From the NCBI GenBank assembly GCA_016291185.1, contig JAEFAI010000030.1, positions 1-27,453 on the forward strand: a stretch of 27,453 nucleotides of DNA, written 5' to 3'. How positions within the stretch are numbered: the stretch's first letter is position 1; each line of letters opens with the position of its first letter. This stretch comes from Bacteroidales bacterium (lineage in GTDB: Bacteria > Bacteroidota > Bacteroidia > Bacteroidales > UBA932). Made by a program: the position numbers and the translations under genes. Below the pieces are notes generated by a model. That model had not been told where the DNA came from and did not search any database. It saw nothing but the letters and a program-made list of their open reading frames with translations. Shown one piece after another: positions 1-6,814 of this stretch.

Positions 1-198
1 CGGGTCGTGGGCGTGGCCATCGTGACGACCTCCATCATCACCTCCGCGGTGTTCACCTGCTTTGCGACTTCCGCGTGCGCCATGTGTGTCAACTTCGGTA
101 TCCTGGCGGTCATCGGCATCCTGTCGGCCCTGCTCGCCGACCTGTTCATCACGCCGCTGCTGGTGAAGAAATTCAAAGTGTATGGAAAAGAAAAATAG
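1..198 (+). CDS. RND/MMPL-family transporter, C-terminal end (partial)
   Basis: Only the last 65 residues are in the window; the gene enters from the left edge in frame 1 and stops at a TAG at 196-198. Two hydrophobic segments are visible, separated by a short loop. The second ends in [12 protein letters not shown], the usual end of the last transmembrane helix of MMPL/RND exporters, followed by a short basic tail. RND proteins of this type use the proton gradient to move hydrophobic substrates across the inner membrane. The next two genes, a LolA-like periplasmic protein and an outer-membrane barrel, are common partners of MMPL-type transporters in Bacteroidetes and support the call. The substrate cannot be read from this fragment. 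Confidence 0.72.
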   Translation, partial: RVVGVAIVTTSIITSAVFTCFATSACAMCVNFGILAVIGILSALLADLFITPLLVKKFKVYGKEK

Positions 199-205
199 CA
201 TTGTT

Positions 206-976
206 ATGAAAAGAACCGTTATCCTGATGGCGGCCCTGTTGCTCTCGGCCGCATCTACGAACGCCCAGACCGGGCGCGAGATCGTCGAACGGGTCAAGAA
301 CCGTCCGGACGGAAATACCCGCTACGCGGAAATGCAACTCACCCTGGTGAAGAAGAACGGAGACAAGCGCGAGCGCAAGATGGTCTCCTGGGCCATGGAT
401 GAGGGGAAGGACACCAAGAAGATCATGTTCTTCACCTATCCGGGCGACGTGAAGGGAACCGGCTTCCTGACCTGGGACTATGACCAGACGGGGAAGGAGG
501 ACGACAAGTGGCTCTACCTGCCGGCCATGAAGAAGACGCGTCGCATCAGCGGCTCCTCGTCCAAGACGGACTTCTTCATGGGGACCGACTTTACCTATGA
601 CGACATGGGCGGTCGCGGCGTGGATGAGGACAAGCACACGCTGCTGCGCGAGGAGCAGCGCGACGGCCACAAATGCTGGGTCGTGGAATCCGTCCCGGTT
701 GACAGCCGCGAGATCTACAGCCGCAAGCTCAGCTGGATCCGCCAGGACTGCGTCACGGCGGTTTATGTGGAGTTCTACGACAAGCTGGACAAGCTGCACC
801 GCGTGATGACCGTGCAGGAACTCAAGCAGGTCGATGGCTTCTGGACGGTCATGAAGATGGAAATGAAGAATGTCCAGAGCGGCCACAGCACGCAGATCGC
901 CGTCTCCGAGCCGAAGTATGACATCCCCGTGGACAAGAGCCTGTTCACCGTGGCGAAGCTCGAGAAAGGAATATGA
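206..976 (+). CDS. Outer membrane lipoprotein-sorting protein (LolA-like fold)
   Basis: This is a periplasmic protein of about 256 residues with an N-terminal signal peptide that probably ends at the alanine-glutamine before TGREIVERV. The body carries the family signature: a [14 protein letters not shown] stretch, then [16 protein letters not shown], then [17 protein letters not shown]. These belong to the LolA_like family found beside MMPL transporters. Such proteins have the concave beta-sheet fold that binds lipid or lipoprotein acyl chains, so a carrier role between the inner-membrane pump and the outer membrane is likely but inferred. An ATG at 182 would also be in frame and would overlap the upstream gene. 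I chose 206 because it gives a compact signal peptide. The stop overlaps the next start by four bases (ATGA), which indicates translational coupling. Confidence 0.82.
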   Translation: MKRTVILMAALLLSAASTNAQTGREIVERVKNRPDGNTRYAEMQLTLVKKNGDKRERKMVSWAMDEGKDTKKIMFFTYPGDVKGTGFLTWDYDQTGKEDDKWLYLPAMKKTRRISGSSSKTDFFMGTDFTYDDMGGRGVDEDKHTLLREEQRDGHKCWVVESVPVDSREIYSRKLSWIRQDCVTAVYVEFYDKLDKLHRVMTVQELKQVDGFWTVMKMEMKNVQSGHSTQIAVSEPKYDIPVDKSLFTVAKLEKGI

Positions 977-2106
977 GTAAAAACCTGAAAATCTTGTTGT
1001 TGGGGACGGCGGCCCTGCTCTGCGCGGCCGGCCGTCTCCCGGCGCAGGACGGGCTCGAAGTGTCCGTGAAGGGCTTCGTGGACACGTACCACGCCATCCG
1101 CACGGCTGCGCCGGGTGACTGGATGTCGTCCCGGACCCGCGCCCGCGGGGAACTCCGTCTGGAAAAGCAGGGCGGGGGTGTCTTCCTGTCCGCGAACCTG
1201 GTTTACAACGCCCTGCTCAAGGACATGTCCGGCTTCCAGCTGCGCGAAGCGTATGCCTATTGGGGGAACCCCCACTGGGACATCCGGGCTGGCAAGCAGA
1301 TCATCTCCTGGGGCGTGGCGGACGGCCTGCGCGTGACCGACCTCATCTCTCCGATGGATTATACGGAATTCCTGGCGCAGGACTATGATGACATCCGCGT
1401 CCCGGTGGGCGCGCTGCGCGTGCGTTACCTGCACGATGCCTGGAACCTGGAAGTGGTGGCCGTGCCCGTGGCGGAGTTCTTTAAGCTTCCCACGGATCCG
1501 GCCAATCCCTGGTCGGTGGGCGCCCTCCCGCCGGAGGTTCGCCCCGAGGCGAAGATCGCCAATATGGAATTCGGCGCCCGCTTCAGTTGCTTCCTCGGCG
1601 GCGTGGACTTCTCGCTGATGGCCCTGCGCACCTGGAGCAAGATGCCCGAGCTGGTCGGAGACCACCTGGGCTACCACCGCCTGACCGTGATCGGCGGCGA
1701 CCTGTCCGTGCCCTTCGGGAGCTTTGTCTTCCGCGGGGAGATTGCGGACAATATCGGCGACCAGGGCGCCCATCAGGGGAACGCCCTGGCGGGGGTGGAC
1801 TGGTATCCGGGTGCCGACTGGAACCTCTCGGTCCAGTACAACCAGACCTTCGGGGCGGGGGAGCACCAGTCGCTGGCGACGCTGCGCGTCTCCAAGGCGC
1901 TGCTGAACAACGCCCTGACGCTCTCGACCTTCGCCTACGCCGACGTGCGGGACCTGGGCGTGTTCAACCGGCTCAGCGCCGACTGGGCCGCCACGGACCA
2001 GCTCCACGCCATCCTGGGCTATGATTACTTCTATGCCAAGGGCGGGATGTTTACCACTTATGCCCGAAACAGCGAAGTGTGGTTGAAATTGATATATAGT
2101 TTTTAA
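973..2106 (+). CDS. Outer-membrane beta-barrel protein (DUF1302-like)
   Basis: The protein has 377 residues and a signal peptide ending near LPAQ. The rest is alternating amphipathic strands rich in aromatic residues, with a C-terminal ending in LIYSF, the terminal phenylalanine typical of outer-membrane barrels recognised by the BAM machinery. The segment [19 protein letters not shown] resembles the conserved region of DUF1302-type porin-like proteins that accompany MMPL/LolA-like pairs. It starts inside the stop of the LolA-like gene. The three genes are therefore likely one unit spanning inner membrane, periplasm and outer membrane, probably for export or trafficking of a hydrophobic compound. 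The substrate is unknown, and a passive porin role is also possible. Confidence 0.72.
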   Translation: MSKNLKILLLGTAALLCAAGRLPAQDGLEVSVKGFVDTYHAIRTAAPGDWMSSRTRARGELRLEKQGGGVFLSANLVYNALLKDMSGFQLREAYAYWGNPHWDIRAGKQIISWGVADGLRVTDLISPMDYTEFLAQDYDDIRVPVGALRVRYLHDAWNLEVVAVPVAEFFKLPTDPANPWSVGALPPEVRPEAKIANMEFGARFSCFLGGVDFSLMALRTWSKMPELVGDHLGYHRLTVIGGDLSVPFGSFVFRGEIADNIGDQGAHQGNALAGVDWYPGADWNLSVQYNQTFGAGEHQSLATLRVSKALLNNALTLSTFAYADVRDLGVFNRLSADWAATDQLHAILGYDYFYAKGGMFTTYARNSEVWLKLIYSF

Positions 2107-2117
2107 ATAATAGGTTT

Positions 2118-2684
2118 ATGAAAAAAGTACTCAGCTTGATTCTGATGGGCCTCGCTTACCTGGCCACGTTTGTTCTTGGATCCTGCACGGGATTGATCCA
2201 TCCCGCGTGCTACGCTTATGTCGGAGCCCTGTTGCCCCTCCTGTTTGCGATGATCTATCTCAACACCTGCTCGAAACTCATCGGTTTCGGTGCAGCGACG
2301 ATCCTGAACGGGTTCCTGCTGGTCATGCTGCTGCTCTCCGGCGAGGCGGACATCGCACTGGTTATCGGGCTGGTTGTGCTGACGGCGCTCTCGGAGATCA
2401 TCCGCTACTTCACCGGCTACCATACCCTGAAGGGCGTCCGCCGGAGCTTCCTGCCGTTCGCTTTCTCCTTCTTCGCCTATACGGCCCACTGGTGGACCGA
2501 CACGGAGGGCTCGCTCGCCGCGGCCGTCGAGGAGATGCCTGCCGGCTATGACCAGTTGATGATCCCTGTGATCAACAATATCCCGCTGCTGGTCGTCGTC
2601 CTGGTGCTGACCGTCCCCATCGCCCTCTGGGCCGCTCGCCTGGCGGAGCGTGCGCTGAAGAAGCCCGCCTCGGTCCTGCATTAG
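2118..2684 (+). CDS. Small integral membrane protein, probable ECF transporter S component (MptD/Trep_Strep-like)
   Basis: This 188-residue protein is almost wholly hydrophobic, with about six predicted membrane segments. The N-terminal half contains a GLIHPACYAYVGALLPLLFA stretch and the middle EIIRYFTGYHTLKGVRRS. Size, topology and these features resemble the Trep_Strep/MptD family, proposed substrate-binding components of energy-coupling-factor transporters. No ATPase or T component is in the window, so it would have to share a module encoded elsewhere. It starts 11 bases after the barrel gene and may be co-transcribed with it, but a functional link is unproven. The family call is from recognition of general pattern rather than a decisive motif. 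An uncharacterised membrane protein is the fallback. Confidence 0.5.
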   Translation: MKKVLSLILMGLAYLATFVLGSCTGLIHPACYAYVGALLPLLFAMIYLNTCSKLIGFGAATILNGFLLVMLLLSGEADIALVIGLVVLTALSEIIRYFTGYHTLKGVRRSFLPFAFSFFAYTAHWWTDTEGSLAAAVEEMPAGYDQLMIPVINNIPLLVVVLVLTVPIALWAARLAERALKKPASVLH

Positions 2685-2700
2685 GCCGGCCCTTCATCCG

Positions 2701-2756
2701 AAGGATCTTTGTGACAAGCATATGCAAAAAATGCTATCTTTGTCACAAAGATCCTT
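2701..2756 (+). promoter_or_regulatory. 17-bp perfect inverted repeat enclosing the promoter of the CDF transporter gene
   Basis: The arms AAGGATCTTTGTGACAA (2701-2717) and TTGTCACAAAGATCCTT (2740-2756) are exact reverse complements with a 22-base spacer. A second small pair, AGCAT/ATGCT, lies inside. The sequence TATCTTTG at 2735-2742 matches the Bacteroidetes -7 box, and TTTG at 2708-2711 could serve as the -33 element with a somewhat long spacer of 23. Each promoter element thus touches one arm. The CDF start codon follows six bases after the right arm. This is best read as an operator for a dimeric regulator. A terminator for the upstream gene is less likely because no T-run follows. Confidence 0.55.
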
Positions 2757-2761
2757 CTGTC

Positions 2762-3865
2762 ATGAACCGTAGTGCAGAGATTATCCGGACCAGTGTCGTC
2801 GGCATCATTGCCAACGTCCTGCTGGCTGCGTTCAAGGCCCTGGTCGGCCTGCTGGCGAGCAGTATCGCCATTGTGATGGACGCCGTCAACAATCTTAGTG
2901 ACGCGCTGTCCAGCGTCATCACCATCATCGGTACCAAACTTTCGCAGAAACCGGCTGACCGGGAACACCCCTACGGTCATGGCCGGGTGGAATATTTCAG
3001 CGCCATCATCATTGCCGTCATCGTGATCTCCGCAGGCGTAACCTCGCTTGCCGAGTCGGGTAAGAAGATCATTCATCCGACGGAACCGACCTACACGCCG
3101 ATCACGCTGATCGTCATCATCGTGGCCATCGTGGTCAAGCTCCTGCTGGGCTGGTTCGTGAAGAAGCAGGGCGAAAAGCTGAAGAGCGACGCGCTGATTG
3201 CCTCCGGCTCGGACGCGCTCTTCGACGCCATCATCACGGTGGCTACGCTCATCTCCGCCGGCGTGATGCTGCTCTGGGGCGTGTCGCTGGACGGTATCCT
3301 GGGCGTGCTCATCTCCGCGTTCATCATCAAGGCCGGTATCGAAATGCTGTCCTCGCCGGTCGGCGAACTGCTGGGCGCCCGGGTTCCGCCGGAGCTGGTG
3401 GCGGACATCAAGAAAGAGGTTATGGCCTTTGACGAAGTGCACGGCGTGTACGATATCGTCCTGCACAACTATGGCCCGGACGTGATGATCGGCTCCCTGC
3501 ACGTGGCGGTGGACGACACGCTGAATGCCCAGGAGATTCACGGCCTGAGCCGCAAGATCTCCATTGAGATGTATGTGAAGCACGGCATCGTGATGACCGT
3601 GGGCGTCTATGCCGTGGCTACGGGCGAGAATCAGCGCAAAGAACTGCAGACTTTAGTCACGCGCACCCTGGCCGCGCACAAGGAGATCGTCCAGGTGCAC
3701 GGGTTCTACTGTTCTGAGAAGGAAAATCTGGTGACCGTGGACGTCGTCCCGGACGTCTCGGTCCATGATAATCAGGCATTCTGCGTCCAGTTGACGCAGG
3801 AACTCTCCGCCTTGATTCCGGACAAGACCGTCATGGTCACGGTCGACCACAACTACAGCGAATAA
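2762..3865 (+). CDS. Cation diffusion facilitator family transporter, possibly Mn(II) efflux
   Basis: This 367-residue inner-membrane antiporter has the CDF membrane domain (about residues 10-200) followed by cytoplasmic ferredoxin-like domains. The family signatures DAVNNLSDALSSVI and HPYGHGRVEYFSA are clear. The transport-site positions read N43xxxD47 in the second helix and D151xxxD155 in the fifth. Zinc CDFs usually have histidine at the 151 position; an N-D-D-D site is what I recall for manganese exporters such as pneumococcal MntE, so Mn(II) is a reasonable guess. The C-terminus is longer than usual. After the normal dimerisation domain (about 205-290) a second, diverged copy seems to run to the end. 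The start at 2762 is preferred over an in-frame GTG at 2711, which lies upstream of the -7 box and inside the inverted repeat. Confidence 0.88.
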   Translation: MNRSAEIIRTSVVGIIANVLLAAFKALVGLLASSIAIVMDAVNNLSDALSSVITIIGTKLSQKPADREHPYGHGRVEYFSAIIIAVIVISAGVTSLAESGKKIIHPTEPTYTPITLIVIIVAIVVKLLLGWFVKKQGEKLKSDALIASGSDALFDAIITVATLISAGVMLLWGVSLDGILGVLISAFIIKAGIEMLSSPVGELLGARVPPELVADIKKEVMAFDEVHGVYDIVLHNYGPDVMIGSLHVAVDDTLNAQEIHGLSRKISIEMYVKHGIVMTVGVYAVATGENQRKELQTLVTRTLAAHKEIVQVHGFYCSEKENLVTVDVVPDVSVHDNQAFCVQLTQELSALIPDKTVMVTVDHNYSE

Positions 3866-3874
3866 TACTCCCTT

Positions 3875-4801
3875 CTACAGGGTCAGGGGCCCTTTCCGGA
3901 CCACGTTGTCAAGCATGCTGCCGGGGATGATGCTTTTGATTGCATCTACGACGGCGTTCATCTTGGCTTCGTGGATGTAGTCGGTGCGGACGACCAGGGA
4001 AATGGTCCTGCTGGGGACGGGATCCACGATGGGCCGGATGCATGTCTGCTGGCTGAACATAATCAGCTTGCTGTGCGTCTCCGGGATGATGGTCAGGCCG
4101 CCGTTGTCGTTCACGACCTGGATCAGCGTGCCCACGCGGCCTCCCTCGAAGAAGCGTTCGTAAGTGAGTTTTTCGCCATGCCCCAGCTCCGCGGGGTCCA
4201 ACTGCCGGAGACCGTCCCGGATGATCCAGACGGGCTGATTGAATACCGTTTCGTAACGGATGCTCTCCTGGGCATAGGCCGGGTTCTGCGGTGATACATA
4301 GGCCAGGAACCTTTCGTGGTAGAGCGGGATTTCCAGCAGGTCTGTGTCGTCGACCGGCCCGGCCAGCAGGCCCATGTCCGCTTCGGCTTTGCGCAGTTTT
4401 TCCTTCACGGTGCTGGTGAGCATCTCCTCGGTTTGCAGGGAAATGGCCGGGAATTGCGTGCCGATGTACTTGAACAGACCGGGGACCAGCACGGAAGCGA
4501 CCGTCGAGATAAGGGCGATGCGGAGCGGTCCGGAAAGTATCTCTTTCTCCGAGCGGGTCATCTCCGCGATTTGGTCCGCGTTGTATAGAACGATCCGCGC
4601 GCGTTCGATGATCTTGCGCCCGATTCCCGTCGGAGCGACGGGGTGGGAGTCGCGGTCAAAGATCCGCACGTCCAGCTCTTCTTCCAATTTTTTGACCATC
4701 AGGCTCAGGGTGGACTGGGTCAGGCCGCAGGCTTCGGCTGCCTTGCCGAAATGCCTGTAATCGTCTATGGCAACGATATATCGCAACTGTTGGAGTGTCA
4801 T
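3875..4801 (-). CDS. LysR-family transcriptional regulator, OxyR-like but without redox cysteines
   Basis: The protein has 308 residues. The first 60 form the winged helix-turn-helix (MTLQQLRYIVAIDDYRHFGK, then AAEACGLTQSTLSLMVKKLE), and the rest is a LysR effector domain. Overall pattern, including PLRIALISTVASVLVP and the GGLTIIPE segment, is that of the OxyR (hydrogen-peroxide-inducible) branch. In E. coli OxyR the sensing pair is C199/C208 within EDGHCLRDQ. Here the matching stretch reads IRDGLRQLDPAELGHG, with arginine and histidine at those positions. The only cysteines are C25 and C254. Peroxide sensing by disulphide is therefore unlikely. The gene is divergent from trkH and may control it and itself through the palindrome at its start. 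Its stop is nine bases from the convergent CDF gene. Confidence 0.87.
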   Translation of the reverse strand: MTLQQLRYIVAIDDYRHFGKAAEACGLTQSTLSLMVKKLEEELDVRIFDRDSHPVAPTGIGRKIIERARIVLYNADQIAEMTRSEKEILSGPLRIALISTVASVLVPGLFKYIGTQFPAISLQTEEMLTSTVKEKLRKAEADMGLLAGPVDDTDLLEIPLYHERFLAYVSPQNPAYAQESIRYETVFNQPVWIIRDGLRQLDPAELGHGEKLTYERFFEGGRVGTLIQVVNDNGGLTIIPETHSKLIMFSQQTCIRPIVDPVPSRTISLVVRTDYIHEAKMNAVVDAIKSIIPGSMLDNVVRKGPLTL

Positions 4802-4803
4802 CC

Positions 4804-4828
4804 CATTGATTTTATCAATGCAAAGATA
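4804..4828 (-). promoter_or_regulatory. Promoter -7 box and candidate operator of the LysR gene
   Basis: On the minus strand TATCTTTG (4828 down to 4821) matches the Bacteroidetes -7 consensus. I see no good -33 element at the usual distance. Directly downstream, between this box and the start codon at 4801, lies a perfect 7-base inverted repeat CATTGAT/ATCAATG (4804-4810 and 4814-4820) with a three-base centre. This sits near the expected transcription start and fits an autoregulatory LysR site, an inference from position and symmetry. Confidence 0.5.
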
Positions 4829-4839
4829 AAAATAATTGT

Positions 4840-4871
4840 ATTGGTAAATGAATTTTGCGGAAATATCTTTG
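4840..4871 (+). promoter_or_regulatory. Promoter of trkH
   Basis: The -7 box TATCTTTG lies at 4864-4871 and a -33-like ATTG at 4840-4843, with a 20-base spacer, the expected arrangement for the Bacteroidetes primary sigma factor. The -7 box lies downstream of an in-frame ATG at 4855, so the gene must start later, at 4894. The promoter is back to back with that of the LysR regulator. Confidence 0.6.
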
Positions 4872-4893
4872 CGCCGTCAAAGTGACGAATGGT

Positions 4894-6342
4894 ATGAATT
4901 GGAAAGTCATCACCTGGTTTATCGGCATCTCGCTCCTGTCTGTGGCGGCCTTGATGGCCGTGTCGGTCACGGTCGCCTGGTTGACACCCGGGGATGAAAG
5001 CCGGATGCCCCTGCTGCACGCGACCATCCTGACCATCCTGGTTGGTTCCTATCCGCTGATCTTTGTCCGGAAGGGATTCCATCGGCTCAGCTTCCGGGAG
5101 GGGAACTGTATCGTGGTCGGCGCCTGGGCGTTGGCCTGTCTTTTCGGGATGCTGCCATTCCTGTTCTACGGGCGGGAATTCACGCCGATCAACGCCATTT
5201 TCGAGAGCGTCTCCGGCTTCACGACGACCGGCGCCTCCATCTTGAATGATGTCGAAGCGCTCCCGCGCGGATTGCAGTTCTGGCGCATCTCGACGGCCTG
5301 GGTCGGCGGTGTGGGAATCGTCACGCTCTTTTCGATGATGACGGGCATAGCGGATAAATCGACGCTGTCCGGCGCCGAGATCTCCGCCATGGCCCGGGAG
5401 CCCTTTTCGGGAGAGGGGACGGGCCGTTTTGTCAACAGGACGCTGATCACCTACGTTGCGCTGACGCTTGTGACTTTCTTCCTGTTGCGCGTGACGGGCA
5501 TGGGGTGGTTCGATGCCGCTGCCAACGCCATGTCGGCCTGCAGTACCTGCGGGTTCTCTCCCCGGAATGCCAGCATCGCATCCTATGACAATCCGGCGGC
5601 GGAAGTCGTGCTGACCGTCGCCATGCTCGCTGCCGGCGTCCACTTCGGCATCCTGTTCCTGGCTTTACTCCGGGGCCGGACCCGTTATCTCTGGAAATCC
5701 GAGACCATCAAGGTCTTCGTCTCGCTGGTAGGTGTCGCCATCGTCGTCGTGACGGCGGACCTGCTGTCCCGGGGGAACTACAGTTCTTTCTGGTCGGCCT
5801 TCCGGGACGCCTCCTTCCAGGTGGTATCCATTTCTACGACCACGGGCTTCGCCACGGAGGACACCACGGTGTGGCCGTCGCTCAGCATGGCGGTGTTGAT
5901 TATCTGTTCGTTGATCTGCGGGTGCTCCGGGTCCACTTCCGGCGGTATCAAGATTGACCGTGCGATCCTGGCGACCAAGGGCATCCAGCAGAAGGTGACC
6001 CAGGCCGTGTCGCCCCACGCCATCCATTTCGTCCGGGTGGACGGGCGGATCCGTCCGGACGAGCAGGTGAACGACGCCTACGGATACATCTTCTGCTACC
6101 TGCTGGTCGTGGTGCTCTTCGCGGCCGTCAACATCGCCTTTGGCCTGGATTTCACCACGGGCGTCACGGCTTCGGTTGCTTGTGTCGGCAATGTGGGACC
6201 CGGTTTCGGCTCGGTGGGATCCATGGCGAACTACGCGTCCTTCCCGGTTATCCTCAAAGCCTCCAGCATGATCGAAATGCTGGTCGGGCGTCTGGAGATC
6301 TTCCCGATCCTGTATCTGTTCCAGTCTGTCCGGAACCGATGA
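4894..6342 (+). CDS. trkH: TrkH-family potassium uptake protein
   Basis: This 482-residue inner-membrane protein is the channel subunit of Trk-type K+ uptake. Four pore loops with filter glycines can be read in order: SGFTTTGAS, SACSTCGFSPRN, SISTTTGFATED and ACVGNVGPGFGSVG. The length matches TrkH/TrkG. The family acts with a cytoplasmic nucleotide-binding TrkA; no trkA gene lies in the window, so it must be elsewhere if the system is complete. The start at 4894 is chosen because the promoter -7 box overlaps the longer reading frame. The divergent LysR regulator is the obvious candidate controller. The gene ends 13 bases from the convergent phosphotransferase-like ORF, with no clear terminator between. 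Confidence 0.93.
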   Translation: MNWKVITWFIGISLLSVAALMAVSVTVAWLTPGDESRMPLLHATILTILVGSYPLIFVRKGFHRLSFREGNCIVVGAWALACLFGMLPFLFYGREFTPINAIFESVSGFTTTGASILNDVEALPRGLQFWRISTAWVGGVGIVTLFSMMTGIADKSTLSGAEISAMAREPFSGEGTGRFVNRTLITYVALTLVTFFLLRVTGMGWFDAAANAMSACSTCGFSPRNASIASYDNPAAEVVLTVAMLAAGVHFGILFLALLRGRTRYLWKSETIKVFVSLVGVAIVVVTADLLSRGNYSSFWSAFRDASFQVVSISTTTGFATEDTTVWPSLSMAVLIICSLICGCSGSTSGGIKIDRAILATKGIQQKVTQAVSPHAIHFVRVDGRIRPDEQVNDAYGYIFCYLLVVVLFAAVNIAFGLDFTTGVTASVACVGNVGPGFGSVGSMANYASFPVILKASSMIEMLVGRLEIFPILYLFQSVRNR

Positions 6343-6355
6343 TGCGCAGGCGCCG

Positions 6356-6796
6356 CTACAGCCCGATCATCTTGTGGAGCTCCGGGCGGATCTCCAGGTG
6401 CGGGGCGCCGATGATGCGCTCGACGACGAGCACGCGCAGCAGGGCGTAGGGACGCAGCTGTGCCTCCACTTCCTCCAGGGAGGCGTCGGAGCCGAAATAA
6501 GCGGGTACGAAGGCTTTCCAGAAGGCCTTCGACGTGTCGAGGCCGATGTGGTAGAGCTCCCGCTCCTGCTCTTCCTGCAGCCAGCAGGTATGTACCATTA
6601 GGACGCCCAGGTCAAAGAGCGGGCTGCCCGTGCAGAAATTGCTCAGGTCGATGAAGCGCGCCACGGCTTCTTTTTCTTTTCCGTTCAGGTAGGGGTTGGT
6701 CCGGTGAACGTAGCTCTCGCCGAGCTTGCCACCGCCGGAAAGCGTATAGTCATTCAGGTCGATGCGGGTGCCGTTCTTCTTAAAAAGAGACCACAT
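6356..6796 (-). CDS. Aminoglycoside-phosphotransferase-like protein with the kinase core deleted
   Basis: This intact ORF encodes 146 residues, where proteins of this type (the Fibrobacter paralogous APH-like family, TIGR02172) usually have about 220-260. The N-terminus (IDLNDYTLSGGGKLGESYVH) matches the start of the family's nucleotide-binding lobe. The second half (FIDLSNFCTGSPLFDLG and onward to the end) matches the family's C-terminal end, including the metal-binding aspartate region. Between them, around residues 33-48, the ATP-binding lysine region and the catalytic HGDxxxxN loop are missing; only a short NPYLNGKEKEAVARF piece remains, which itself looks like part of the helical lobe. 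One or two in-frame deletions would explain this. Phosphotransfer is not expected. It is the last gene of a minus-strand run, 18 bases after the Ntn hydrolase. Family naming is from memory of the motifs. Confidence 0.65.
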   Translation of the reverse strand: MWSLFKKNGTRIDLNDYTLSGGGKLGESYVHRTNPYLNGKEKEAVARFIDLSNFCTGSPLFDLGVLMVHTCWLQEEQERELYHIGLDTSKAFWKAFVPAYFGSDASLEEVEAQLRPYALLRVLVVERIIGAPHLEIRPELHKMIGL

Positions 6797-6814
6797 GGTT
6801 GTATGTCGTTGGGG

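Noticed and set aside
2711..2761. GTG start that would lengthen the CDF transporter by 17 residues
   Set aside because: It lies upstream of the -7 box and within the inverted repeat, and the added residues do not belong to the family.
4855..4893. Earlier ATG for trkH
   Set aside because: It is upstream of the promoter -7 box at 4864-4871, so it would not be in the transcript.
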